DNA of 10,030 nucleotides from an uncultured Novosphingobium sp. (GTDB lineage Bacteria > Pseudomonadota > Alphaproteobacteria > Sphingomonadales > Sphingomonadaceae): assembly GCA_937860195.1 (NCBI GenBank), contig CALMBN010000103.1, forward strand, positions 1 through 10,030. Reading direction: 5' to 3'. This document shows, one piece after another, positions 1-6,794 of the stretch; the first letter of the stretch is position 1, and every line of letters starts with the position of its first letter. Made by a program: the position numbers and the translations under genes. The notes beneath the pieces are model-generated. The model had not been told where the DNA came from. It worked only from the letters and a program-made list of their open reading frames with translations, and searched no databases.

Positions 1-229
1 AAGTTCCCTCGTGACTTAACCGCCCGAACGATCGGCGATAGTCCGGTCGGGTTTCAACCCCGGTATAGCGGATCAGGATTTCGGGATAGCACCAGGCCTT
101 TTCAGCGCGGCGTGATGCGGGTGGGAGAGTGCCGTCCGCCGCAAATTTGGCGATGTCGCTTTGCAGGGTGGAGACGGCGGTTTCGTAAACGCGGACCAAT
201 TCCGCGATGAGTTTTTCTGTCGTTTGCAT
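1..229 (-). CDS. amn: AMP nucleosidase, N-terminal part (runs off left edge)
   Basis: AMP nucleosidase hydrolyses AMP to adenine and ribose 5-phosphate in the cytoplasm, a purine salvage and adenylate-balancing step. Only the first 76 residues are in the window. They begin MQTTEKLIAELVRVYE, then a short helical stretch, a segment ADGTLPPASRRAEKAWCYPE, and ITYTG-like/YRRSFGRLSHEGT at the edge. The pattern 'DGT-P...YPE...(aromatic)...R-FGRL--(E/P)GTY' is what I recall for the N-terminal domain of this family. The catalytic nucleoside-phosphorylase-like domain would lie beyond position 1. The start codon is ATG at 227-229; no strong Shine-Dalgarno sequence precedes it. The gene follows the ribosomal operon in the same direction but is insulated from it by the terminator at 276-300, so it probably has its own promoter in roughly 230-275. 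The identification rests on the N-terminal domain only. Confidence 0.72.
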   Translation of the reverse strand, partial: MQTTEKLIAELVRVYETAVSTLQSDIAKFAADGTLPPASRRAEKAWCYPEILIRYTGVETRPDYRRSFGRLSHEGT

Positions 230-275
230 CTTGGGCCTATAGCCAAAGGTGCGTGGCATTTCAATTGCGCACACG

Positions 276-300
276 AAAAGGGGGCACCGAAGCGCCCCCT
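276..300 (-). terminator. Rho-independent terminator of the rpsF-rpsR-rplI operon
   Basis: On the minus strand an uninterrupted 9 bp stem (one G-U pair) closes a UUCG tetraloop: AGGGGGCGC-UUCG-GUGCCCCCU, followed by TTTT at 279-276. It lies 26 bp after the rplI stop and before the amn start. Stem, extra-stable tetraloop and T run make this the clearest regulatory element in the window. The T run is short, so termination may be incomplete. Confidence 0.85.
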
Positions 301-325
301 GATCGGTTGAAATTGACCGGAAGCC

Positions 326-949
326 TTAGCCTTCGGCTTCGTCCGAGGCATCTTCGGCAGCCGGAGCTTCAGCGACAGGGGCCGCTTCGTCATCGGCAAA
401 TTCACCGCCGCCGCCTTCGAATTCGGTCGCTGCGGCGGCCGCAGCGTCGTCTTCGAACATGGCCTTGAGCACGTCCACACCGGCGGCTTGTTGTTCCGCT
501 TCGTCGGGCGAACGCGCGACGTTGACCTTGACCATCACGGCCACTTCGGGGTGCAGCGTCACTTTGACATCGAACACGCCGATGGTCTTGATCGGGCGTT
601 CCAGCACGACCATTGATTTGGCAATGCCCGCGCCATCGGCGTTGAGCGCATCGACGATGTCACGCACCGAAACCGAGCCGTAAAGCTGACCGGCGTTCGA
701 CGAAGCGCGGATCAACACAACTGACTTGCCTTCGACGTTGGCTGAATGCACTTCGGCCTCACCACGCTTGGCGGCATTGTCGGATTCGATTTTGCCGCGA
801 TTGGCCTCAAAGACCTTGCGGTTGGCATCGTTGGCCCGCAGCGCCTTTTTGTTGGGCAGCAGGAAGTTGCGGGCGTAGCCGTCCTTGACGGTGACCACAT
901 CGCCGATTGTGCCAAGTTTCTCGATCCGTTCGAGGAGGATGATTTCCAT
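326..949 (-). CDS. rplI: 50S ribosomal protein L9 (bL9) with acidic C-terminal tail
   Basis: bL9 binds 23S rRNA near the L1 stalk base and supports reading-frame maintenance. The N-terminal domain (about residues 1-52) has the family signature GDVVTVKDGYARNFLLP at 16-32. A long linking helix follows, then the C-terminal domain with AGQLYGSVSVRDIVDAL (86-102) and HPEVAVMVKVNVARS (133-147). The usual family length is near 150; this protein is 207 residues. The extra part, about 148-207, is Ala/Glu/Asp/Gly-rich: 15 acidic and no basic residues occur after Lys162. The ATG at 947-949 is preceded by GGGAGA (956-961 on the minus strand) with 6 nt spacing. It is the last gene of the rpsF-rpsR-rplI operon, 12 bp after rpsR, and is followed by a terminator. 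Confidence 0.97.
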   Translation of the reverse strand: MEIILLERIEKLGTIGDVVTVKDGYARNFLLPNKKALRANDANRKVFEANRGKIESDNAAKRGEAEVHSANVEGKSVVLIRASSNAGQLYGSVSVRDIVDALNADGAGIAKSMVVLERPIKTIGVFDVKVTLHPEVAVMVKVNVARSPDEAEQQAAGVDVLKAMFEDDAAAAAATEFEGGGGEFADDEAAPVAEAPAAEDASDEAEG

Positions 950-961
950 GTCGTCTCTCCC

Positions 962-1186
962 TTACTTCACGAGGTAGGGCAGCAGGCCCAGGTGGCGGGC
1001 GCGTTTGATCGCCTGACCCAGTTCACGCTGCTTTTTTGCGGATACGGCAGTGATGCGCGAAGGCACGATCTTGCCACGTTCGGACATATAGCCCTGCAAC
1101 AGGCGCGTGTCCTTGTAATCGATGACCGGAGCGTTCTTGCCCGAGAACGGGCAGCTCTTGCGGCGGCGGGAAAATGCGCGGGCCAT
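962..1186 (-). CDS. rpsR: 30S ribosomal protein S18 (bS18)
   Basis: bS18 is a small basic protein that pairs with bS6 on the platform of the 30S subunit. The 74-residue product matches the normal length. It has the expected basic N terminus ([13 protein letters not shown]), then [19 protein letters not shown] (23-41), [23 protein letters not shown] and a C terminus LGLLPYL. A single Cys (C12) is present, so this is not a multi-cysteine zinc-binding paralogue. The ATG lies 2 nt after the rpsF stop. Its ribosome-binding site GAGGAG (1195-1200, minus strand, 8 nt spacing) is formed by the last two Glu codons of rpsF. This favours coupled translation of the two partner proteins. Confidence 0.97.
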   Translation of the reverse strand: MARAFSRRRKSCPFSGKNAPVIDYKDTRLLQGYMSERGKIVPSRITAVSAKKQRELGQAIKRARHLGLLPYLVK

Positions 1187-1188
1187 GA

Positions 1189-1551
1189 TTAATACTCCTC
1201 GCGTTCGCGGCGCTTGGCACGCTCACGGTCTTGCTTGCGCATCATGACCGACGGGCCGTCTTCATGCTCGTCAACCCGGACGGTGAGCCAGCGGACCACG
1301 TCTTCGTTGATCGCGGTCTGGCGTTCCAGCTCGGCAACGGTGCCCGCAGGGGCATCGATGTTGAGCATCACATAGTGCGCCTTGCGGTTGCGCTTGATCT
1401 TGTAGGCGAGATTCTTGAGGCCCCAGGTTTCGGTCTTGGTGACCTTGCCCTGGTGAGCTTCGACGATCTCGGTTGCGGTGGCGGCCAGCGCATCGACTTG
1501 CGCCTGGCTGAGATCCTGGCGGGCCAGGAAGACATGCTCGTACAGCGGCAT
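1189..1551 (-). CDS. rpsF: 30S ribosomal protein S6 (bS6)
   Basis: bS6 forms a heterodimer with bS18 on the central domain of 16S rRNA. The 120-residue product begins [15 protein letters not shown], the usual first strand of the S6 ferredoxin-like fold. It continues with [24 protein letters not shown] (about 42-65) and [15 protein letters not shown]. The tail is highly charged ([16 protein letters not shown]), as is common in alphaproteobacterial S6. It ends in EEY, so it lacks a free C-terminal Glu of the kind that RimK extends in E. coli. The ATG (1549-1551) follows AAGG (1558-1561, minus strand) with 6 nt spacing. It is the first gene of the operon. The priB gene that sits between rpsF and rpsR in enterobacteria is absent. 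Confidence 0.97.
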   Translation of the reverse strand: MPLYEHVFLARQDLSQAQVDALAATATEIVEAHQGKVTKTETWGLKNLAYKIKRNRKAHYVMLNIDAPAGTVAELERQTAINEDVVRWLTVRVDEHEDGPSVMMRKQDRERAKRREREEY

Positions 1552-1693
1552 GTATAGCCTTTCTCACTATCTAACCGATCGCTAGCTGATCCGCACAATT
1601 GCGGGGCCCCTCCGGCTTTCTTGGCTCCCTCAAACCCATCAGGGTGAGTCGGGAAGCGGTGCGCTTAGCGGGATTGGCCGGGAATGCAAGCCG
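1552..1693 (-). promoter_or_regulatory. Promoter and 5' leader region of the rpsF operon, with stem-loops
   Basis: This 142 bp gap between rpsF and the upstream DUF1080 gene should hold the operon promoter and leader. On the minus strand a 5 bp hairpin CCGCA-ATTG-TGCGG lies at about 1590-1603. It sits just after a GGGGCCCC palindrome (1603-1610). An outer pairing AGCCG/CGGTT (minus strand, one G-U pair) could enclose the hairpin, with purine-rich and C-rich unpaired parts. Many bacteria carry an S6:S18-binding RNA in this place that mediates feedback, but I cannot confirm the consensus by eye. I see no convincing -35/-10 pair. Confidence 0.35.
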
Positions 1694-2485
1694 TCAGGGC
1701 AATTCCAGCACCCACATCTTCCGAAAGCTGATTGGCGCGCTGGGGTCGCCGTGGGCCTGAAGTTTGATCGGAGCGGGGCCGTGAGGCTTGGAGACTGGCT
1801 GGCCGGCGAACACGGTTGGTCCTGCCAGCATGACGTTGTCTTGAACCAGCACGCCATTGAAGTGGAGGCTGACCCGGGCCGGGGCGGTCAACTTTCCATC
1901 TGGCGCAAAAACCGGCGCGGTCCAGACCACGTCATAGACGTTCCATTCGCCCGGCGGGCGGCCCGGGTTCACCAGCGGTGCATGCTGTTTATAGATCGCC
2001 CCGGCCATGCCGTTGGCATAGGTCGGGTTTTCCCACGGATCGAGGATTTGAAGCTCATAACCTTCGTCCCCCGGCCCGGTCGAGGCGAGGAACAGGCCCG
2101 AATTGCCGCGTGCTTGTCCTTTGCCGGTGATGCCGGCTGGGACGCGCCATTCAAGGTGGAGGCGGTAGTTGCGGAAACTTCGGCGGGTTTCGATGTTGCC
2201 GCTGGGCTTGTGAACCGTGACCACACCGTCCGCTATGGCCCAACTGGCCGGGCCACGATCATTGCTGTTGATCCATTCGGCCAGACTTTCCCCGTCAAAC
2301 AACCGCACCGCGTCTGGTTCCGGGCTGTCCAGGTATTTGAATGGATCGACGACCCGCGGAACCGGGGCCCATTGCTCGGTGGCCGAGGGCAACAGCGCCT
2401 TGCCTTTGAGCGACAACAGCGCCGCTGCCGCTGCGATCCCACCAAGCGCGGCCACTGCTATTGAAACCTTGGCCCAAGTCTTCAT
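1694..2485 (-). CDS. DUF1080 (3-keto-disaccharide hydrolase-like) protein, membrane-anchored or exported
   Basis: The product is 263 residues. Residues 1-27 form a basic start and an Ala-rich hydrophobic segment, a signal sequence or N-terminal anchor; there is no lipobox Cys. Residues about 60-262 show the DUF1080 concanavalin-like pattern: RLFDGESLAEW (61-71), W-IADGVVTV (82-91), GNIETRRSFRNYRLHLEWR (96-114), GNSGLFL (127-133), GYELQILD (142-149), GAIYKQHAP (162-170), EWNVYDVVW (180-188), a LHFNG turn (207-211) and a terminal I-LQ-HG--I-FRKMWVLEL (240-262). Known family members cleave 3-keto-glycosides or are found in carbohydrate-related operons. The substrate here is unknown and no sugar-related gene is adjacent. 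The ATG has no good Shine-Dalgarno, but the signal-like N terminus fits this start. The family assignment is firm; the enzymatic role is inferred. Confidence 0.88.
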   Translation of the reverse strand: MKTWAKVSIAVAALGGIAAAAALLSLKGKALLPSATEQWAPVPRVVDPFKYLDSPEPDAVRLFDGESLAEWINSNDRGPASWAIADGVVTVHKPSGNIETRRSFRNYRLHLEWRVPAGITGKGQARGNSGLFLASTGPGDEGYELQILDPWENPTYANGMAGAIYKQHAPLVNPGRPPGEWNVYDVVWTAPVFAPDGKLTAPARVSLHFNGVLVQDNVMLAGPTVFAGQPVSKPHGPAPIKLQAHGDPSAPISFRKMWVLELP

Positions 2486-2589
2486 CAGCGCAGGATCGCA
2501 GCGCGCGCCACAATGTCAATCCCGCCAGACTTGATCCAATCCGCTGCTTGGCGCAGAGCAGGATTGTTGCCGCAAGAGGAAATGAATCG
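2486..2589. promoter_or_regulatory. Divergent intergenic region between the DUF1080 and DUF808 genes
   Basis: The 104 bp between two divergent starts must hold promoters in both directions unless one gene is read from further away. I see no clear sigma-70 hexamers. The DUF808 ribosome-binding site AGAGGA (2575-2580) is at its right end. Confidence 0.4.
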
Positions 2590-3540
2590 ATGCCCACTGG
2601 CCTTGTTGCGCTGCTTGACGATATTTCGGTGATTGCCAAGATGGCGGCCGCGACGATTGACGATGTCGGAGTCGCCGCCGCCAAGGCCGGAACCAAGGCG
2701 GCCGGGGTGGTGATCGATGATGCGGCGGTGACGCCCTCCTATGTCACGGAATTCACGCCTGACCGGGAATTGCCGATCATCCGCAAGATCGCGCTCGGCA
2801 GTCTTAAAAACAAGCTGTTGATCCTGCTTCCGGTGGCGCTGATTCTGAGCGAGTTTCTGCCATGGGCGGTTACGCCGCTGTTGATGCTGGGCGGACTGTA
2901 TCTGTGTTATGAGGGCGCGGAAAAGGTGCTGGAAAAGCTCGGCGGGGAAAAGCACGGCGAGACACTGGGCGATGCGATCACCGATATGGCCGAATTCGAA
3001 CAAGAGCGAACATCGGGCGCGATCCGGACCGATTTCATCCTTTCGGCAGAGATCATGGCGATCGCGCTCGCCGAAGTGGCGGGCGAACCTTTGATGAGCC
3101 GAGCGCTGATTCTCGCGCTGGTTGGGGTGGTGATCACCATCGCGGTTTACGGCGTGGTAGCGCTGATCGTGAAGATGGACGACATTGGCCTGCATCTGGT
3201 TGAGCACCGCCACACCGCTTTCGAAAAAAGCATCGGGCGCGGCCTGCTCCACGCGATGCCACGCCTGCTGCTGGTATTGTCGGTGGTTGGCACGCTGGCG
3301 ATGCTGTGGGTCGGTGGCGGGATCATTCTTCACGGCGGGCACAAGTTGGGCCTGCATGGGCCGGGAGATGCGGCTCAAGCGGTTCAGAACGCGGTTGAAG
3401 CGGCAACCGGCGCACTGGGCGGCATGTTCGGCTGGCTGACCTATGCGACCTTGTCAGCCATCCTTGGGCTGGTGCTGGGCGTGGCTGTGGCCTATTTGGT
3501 CCACAACCTCCTCAAGCTCAAAACCGGCGCCGAAGCCTAG
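2590..3540 (+). CDS. DUF808 family (YedI-like) inner membrane protein
   Basis: The product, 316 residues from ATG 2590, matches the DUF808/YedI family of uncharacterised inner membrane proteins (usually about 300 residues). The N terminus MPTGLVALLDDISVIAKMAAATIDD (1-25) and VTPSYVTEFTPDRELPII (47-64) are strongly typical. So is the hydrophobic stretch beginning KNKLLILLPVALILSEFLPW (73-92) and ending in GGLYLCYEGAEKV. Further membrane segments lie near 171-196, 223-248 and 283-307. Between them is a charged loop with DAITDMAEFEQERTSGAIRTDFILSAEI (128-155). The ATG follows AGAGGA with 9 nt spacing. An in-frame ATG at 2461 would add 43 non-family residues and overlap the divergent gene, so I rejected it. 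Function is unknown; it stands alone, its stop overlapping that of the convergent Mur ligase gene. Confidence 0.9.
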   Translation: MPTGLVALLDDISVIAKMAAATIDDVGVAAAKAGTKAAGVVIDDAAVTPSYVTEFTPDRELPIIRKIALGSLKNKLLILLPVALILSEFLPWAVTPLLMLGGLYLCYEGAEKVLEKLGGEKHGETLGDAITDMAEFEQERTSGAIRTDFILSAEIMAIALAEVAGEPLMSRALILALVGVVITIAVYGVVALIVKMDDIGLHLVEHRHTAFEKSIGRGLLHAMPRLLLVLSVVGTLAMLWVGGGIILHGGHKLGLHGPGDAAQAVQNAVEAATGALGGMFGWLTYATLSAILGLVLGVAVAYLVHNLLKLKTGAEA

Positions 3541-4946
3541 CCAAGGTCGGCCAGCAGACTACGGGCGAACAGCGTCAGCGTATCGTCGCGCGCGCCCATG
3601 ATCACCACGCGATCACCGGGCTGGGCGAGCTGTGCGATGCGGTTGCCGCAGTCTTCACGGGCGGGAACATATTCGGCCCAGCCACCTGCCGCCTTGATCA
3701 AACTGACTATCCGCTCGCTGCCCACGCTGCGGTCAACCGTCCCGCCAAAATAGACCGGATCGCACAGCAGCGTGAGGTCTTCGGGGCCGAGCAACCGGGC
3801 GAAAGTCTCGGCCAGTTCCGCGCCCATTTGACGCAGCGGTCCGTAGCCGTGGGGTTGAAAGAACACGATCACGCGGCCGGGATGGGCTTTCAGTGTGGTG
3901 AGAGTCGCCGCGCATTTCTCAGGATTGTGGCCGAAATCGTCGATCACCGTGATGCCCGAGGGGCTGGTACCGATCACATCGAACCGGCGGGCGAGACCGG
4001 CGTAGCTGGCCAGAGCTTCGACAGCCGTTGCCACCGGCACACTGGCGGCCACCGCAGCGGCAATCGCCGCGAGAGCGTTCGAAAGGTTGTGCTTTCCCGG
4101 AACCCTTAGCGTCAGCGGATGGATCGAGGCATCGCGTCGATCGGTCACATGGGCTGATATTGCAAAGGGTGCTTCAACCACGCTCCCTTCGACCACCCCG
4201 ATCTGCGCCGCCGGATTGGCAATCGCATAGGTCAGGCAGGGCGTATATTCCGGAGCCAACCCGGCAGCTTCGGGATCGTCAATGTTGACCACCGCAATGC
4301 CGCAAGTCATCAGAAAATCCCCGAACAGGCCGCGCAGTTCCTCCATGCTCTTGTGATCAAGGCTGACGTTCAGCAGCACCGCCACTTGCGGTCGGTACAA
4401 CACGATCGAACCATCGCTTTCATCGACTTCGGAAACGAACACATCGCCATCACCGACCCGTGCGCTGGCAAAGGGCGCTTGGGGAGAGGCGTAGTTCTTC
4501 ATCACCGCGCCGTTCATGATCGTCGGGTCGCGGCCGGCACGATCGAGGATCCAGCCGGTCATTCCGGTGACGGTGCTCTTGCCGCTGGTCCCGCCGATCG
4601 CAATTCCGCTGGGCGCGGCGTTGAACAGGGTGGCGAGCAATTCGGCGCGGGACATTCTAGGACAGCCAAATTCGCTGGCACGGACCACTTCGGGCACGGT
4701 ATCTTCGACCGCAGCCGATGCCACCAAAGTCTGTTTTCCCGAGACAATTCCGCTCCCGTCTTGCGGGTGCAGGATGAAGCCAAGGCTTTCCAGCCACGCG
4801 AACTTTTCCGGCGTTCTGCCCTGATCACGGCTACGGTCCGATCCGGATACCTCGGCCCCATGTCCGCGCAGGATCAGCGCCAGCGGCAACATGCCCGATC
4901 CGCCGATGCCGCAGAAGAACCAGGGGTGGGAAGTGAGGCTGCTCAT
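3537..4946 (-). CDS. Mur ligase of the MurC/Mpl family (UDP-N-acetylmuramate ligase), probably for muropeptide recycling
   Basis: This ATP-dependent cytoplasmic ligase (469 residues) should join UDP-MurNAc to L-Ala (MurC) or to L-Ala-D-Glu-mDAP (Mpl). The N-terminal Rossmann-like domain has FCGIGGSGM (11-19) and VSGSD (33-37). The ATP domain has GGTSGKST (118-125), VSEVDESDGS (171-180) and LNVSLDHKSMEEL (192-204). The C-terminal domain has VPGKHNLSNALAA (282-294), ARRFDVIG (319-326), DDFGHNP (336-342) and FFQPHGYGPLR (362-372). RRFD and FQPH resemble MurC, while DDFGHNP and the position beside ldcA suggest Mpl work. The P-loop reads GTSGKST rather than the usual GTHGKTT, and GHNP replaces GHHP/AHHP. 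I chose ATG 4944-4946; a longer reading from 5060 would add 38 basic, non-family residues and run into ldcA. The family is certain; the accepted substrate is not. Confidence 0.88.
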   Translation of the reverse strand: MSSLTSHPWFFCGIGGSGMLPLALILRGHGAEVSGSDRSRDQGRTPEKFAWLESLGFILHPQDGSGIVSGKQTLVASAAVEDTVPEVVRASEFGCPRMSRAELLATLFNAAPSGIAIGGTSGKSTVTGMTGWILDRAGRDPTIMNGAVMKNYASPQAPFASARVGDGDVFVSEVDESDGSIVLYRPQVAVLLNVSLDHKSMEELRGLFGDFLMTCGIAVVNIDDPEAAGLAPEYTPCLTYAIANPAAQIGVVEGSVVEAPFAISAHVTDRRDASIHPLTLRVPGKHNLSNALAAIAAAVAASVPVATAVEALASYAGLARRFDVIGTSPSGITVIDDFGHNPEKCAATLTTLKAHPGRVIVFFQPHGYGPLRQMGAELAETFARLLGPEDLTLLCDPVYFGGTVDRSVGSERIVSLIKAAGGWAEYVPAREDCGNRIAQLAQPGDRVVIMGARDDTLTLFARSLLADLG

Positions 4947-5002
4947 CCAGCGTCCGGTATGCGCCCTTGCTTGCGAGCGCAACCGGGTTAGGAAGCAAAG
5001 CC
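4947..5002. promoter_or_regulatory. Short divergent promoter region between the Mur ligase and ldcA genes
   Basis: Only 56 bp separate the two start codons, so the promoters must overlap or lie partly inside the coding regions. The ldcA ribosome-binding site AGGAAG is at 4990-4995, 7 nt before its ATG. No clear promoter hexamers were recognised. Confidence 0.4.
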
Positions 5003-5827
5003 ATGATCCGGATCGCCATCTGCGCCCCGTCGCGCTCGTTGACTCCAGACGACGCAGCACGCGTATCAGCGCTGGCGTTGGAGTTTCCCGCCATCGAGTT
5101 GAACTTCCACCCGCAGTGCTTCTTCGACCACGGCCATTTTGCCGGAACCGATCAGCAACGGCTCGAAGCCGTGGTTGAATGCGCCAATGATCCTGCCTTT
5201 GACGCGGTGTGGTTTGCGCGCGGAGGTTACGGCGCGAACCGGATTGCGGAGGATGCCATCGCTCGGTTCGATGCCGCCGCGCAGAACAAGGCCTTTCTCG
5301 GTTACTCGGATGGCGGCTACTTGCTCGGCGGGCTCTATCGCCGAAAGATCGGTCGCCCGATCCACGCCTCGATGCCGGTCGATGTCCGCCGCGAGGGCGG
5401 TGAAACGGCTCTGCGGCGAGTGCTGGGGTTCATGGCCGGGGACAATTCAGGGCTCGAACCGGGACTGGACCACCATCCGGTTGCGGCCTTCAACCTCACG
5501 ACGCTCGCGATGATCTGCGGCACTCCTTTGATGCCCGGGCTGGCTGGCCACGTGGTGCTGGTCGAAGAGGTCAGCGAATATGACTATGCGGTCGACCGAT
5601 TGTTCTTCCATGTGACGGCGCACCTTGGCGGAGTGGCTGGCCTGCGGCTGGGCCGGATCAGCGACGTGCCTGTGAACGAAGCGGATTTTGGCCAGAGTGC
5701 AGAGGAAATCGCCCGTCACTGGTGCGCGCGGCACTCGATCCCCTACCTCGGGCGGGCTAAGATCGGTCACGATATCGACAACACAATTGTGCCCTTCGGA
5801 CTTGTCCGCAGCTTTGCCGGGGAATAG
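5003..5827 (+). CDS. ldcA: LD-carboxypeptidase (peptidase family S66)
   Basis: LD-carboxypeptidases remove the terminal D-Ala from tetrapeptides during peptidoglycan recycling, giving the tripeptide L-Ala-D-Glu-mDAP. The 274-residue product has the expected S66 layout. An N-terminal Rossmann-like part begins IRIAICAPSRSL and carries FARGGYGANRI (71-81). The nucleophile elbow is FLGYSDGGYLL, with Ser102. The C-terminal domain has VVLVEEVSEYDYAVDRLFFH (184-203), which supplies the catalytic Glu (188 or 189). IGHDIDNTIVPFG (254-266) supplies His256. All three members of the Ser-Glu-His triad are therefore visible. No signal peptide is present, consistent with a cytoplasmic enzyme. The ATG at 5003 follows AGGAAG with 7 nt spacing and was preferred to a TTG at 4967. 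It is divergent from the Mur ligase and 29 bp upstream of fabD, so it may be co-transcribed with fabD and fabG. Confidence 0.94.
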   Translation: MIRIAICAPSRSLTPDDAARVSALALEFPAIELNFHPQCFFDHGHFAGTDQQRLEAVVECANDPAFDAVWFARGGYGANRIAEDAIARFDAAAQNKAFLGYSDGGYLLGGLYRRKIGRPIHASMPVDVRREGGETALRRVLGFMAGDNSGLEPGLDHHPVAAFNLTTLAMICGTPLMPGLAGHVVLVEEVSEYDYAVDRLFFHVTAHLGGVAGLRLGRISDVPVNEADFGQSAEEIARHWCARHSIPYLGRAKIGHDIDNTIVPFGLVRSFAGE

Positions 5828-5856
5828 GCGCGGCGCACGAACAGGAGACACCCACA

Positions 5857-6792
5857 ATGAGAGCATTCGTTTTTCCCGGACAGGGCAGTCAGAAGGTCGG
5901 GATGGGGGTTGAACTCGCCCAGGCCAGCGCTGCGGCGCGCGAAGTGTTCCAGGAAGTTGACGACGCACTTGGACAAAAGCTTTCGGCAATCATGGCCGAG
6001 GGACCCGAAGCGGCCCTGACCCTGACCGAGAACGCCCAGCCCGCGATCATGGCCCATGCCATCGCGGTGCTGAGAGTGCTGGAAAAGGAAGGCGGCATCA
6101 GCCTTGCCGACAAGGCCGATTTCGTCGCCGGGCACAGCTTGGGCGAATATACCGCGCTGTGCTCTGCCGGGGCCTTTTCGCTTGCCGATACAGCACGGCT
6201 GCTCAAACTGCGCGGGCAGGCCATGCAGGCTGCGGTGCCGGTCGGCGTGGGGGCGATGTGCGCGCTGCTGGGTGCTGATCTGGCCAAGGCGCAGGCGCTG
6301 GCTGATGCGGCCGCTGAGGGAGAAGTCTGCACTGTCGCCAATGACAACGATCCGGGGCAGGTGGTGCTGTCGGGCCACAAAGCCGCGATTGAGCGCGCGG
6401 TGGCGATAGTCAAGGACTTCGAGATCAAGCGCGGCGTGATCCTGCCGGTTTCGGCCCCGTTCCACTGCCCGCTGATGCAACCTGCCGCCGATGTCATGGC
6501 CGGCGCATTGACCAGGACCCCACCGGGCTCGCTCACCGTTCCGCTTTACGCAAACGTTACCGCCGCCATGGTCAGCGACCCCGCCGAAGCCCGGCGCTTG
6601 CTGGTCGAACAAGTCTGCGGGCGGGTCCGCTGGCGTGAAAGCGTGATTGCAATGAAGGCAGCCGGGGTCGATCAGTTTGTAGAGCTGGGCGGCAAAGTTC
6701 TCGGCCCGATGATCGGGCGGTGCGTCAGCGATGCTGCTGTGACGAGTGTCGTGTCGATGGCTGACATTGAGGCCTGGGCAAAGGAGTTTTGA
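5857..6792 (+). CDS. fabD: Malonyl CoA-acyl carrier protein transacylase
   Basis: FabD moves malonyl from CoA to acyl carrier protein, supplying the extender unit for type II fatty acid synthesis. The 311-residue product has the normal length. It shows FPGQGSQ (6-12), the nucleophile motif GHSLGEYTAL with Ser94, Arg119 in LKLRGQAMQ, and catalytic His203 in VSAPFHCPLM. The C-terminal turn reads FVELGGKVLGPMI rather than the E. coli-type E-GPGKVL-GL, with one residue fewer around the glycine turn. I believe this is common in sphingomonads, but that is from memory. A strong ribosome-binding site AGGAGA (5843-5848) lies 8 nt before the ATG. It is 29 bp after ldcA and 2 bp before fabG; fabH, plsX and acpP are not in this window. 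Confidence 0.97.
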   Translation: MRAFVFPGQGSQKVGMGVELAQASAAAREVFQEVDDALGQKLSAIMAEGPEAALTLTENAQPAIMAHAIAVLRVLEKEGGISLADKADFVAGHSLGEYTALCSAGAFSLADTARLLKLRGQAMQAAVPVGVGAMCALLGADLAKAQALADAAAEGEVCTVANDNDPGQVVLSGHKAAIERAVAIVKDFEIKRGVILPVSAPFHCPLMQPAADVMAGALTRTPPGSLTVPLYANVTAAMVSDPAEARRLLVEQVCGRVRWRESVIAMKAAGVDQFVELGGKVLGPMIGRCVSDAAVTSVVSMADIEAWAKEF

Positions 6793-6794
6793 CA

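Noticed and set aside
1751..2464. Open frame of 237 codons on the plus strand opposite the DUF1080 gene
   Set aside because: Antisense shadow; the opposite strand carries a complete, motif-rich DUF1080 protein.
2461..2589. Upstream in-frame ATG that would lengthen the DUF808 protein by 43 residues
   Set aside because: The added residues do not resemble the family, overlap the divergent DUF1080 gene start, and ATG 2590 has a good ribosome-binding site.
2485..3378. Open frame of 297 codons on the minus strand opposite the DUF808 gene
   Set aside because: Antisense shadow, rich in Arg/His/Gln, with no recognisable motifs.
4947..5060. 38-residue N-terminal extension of the Mur ligase
   Set aside because: It is basic and unlike Mur ligases, would overlap the ldcA coding start, and the conserved domain begins right after the Met at 4946.
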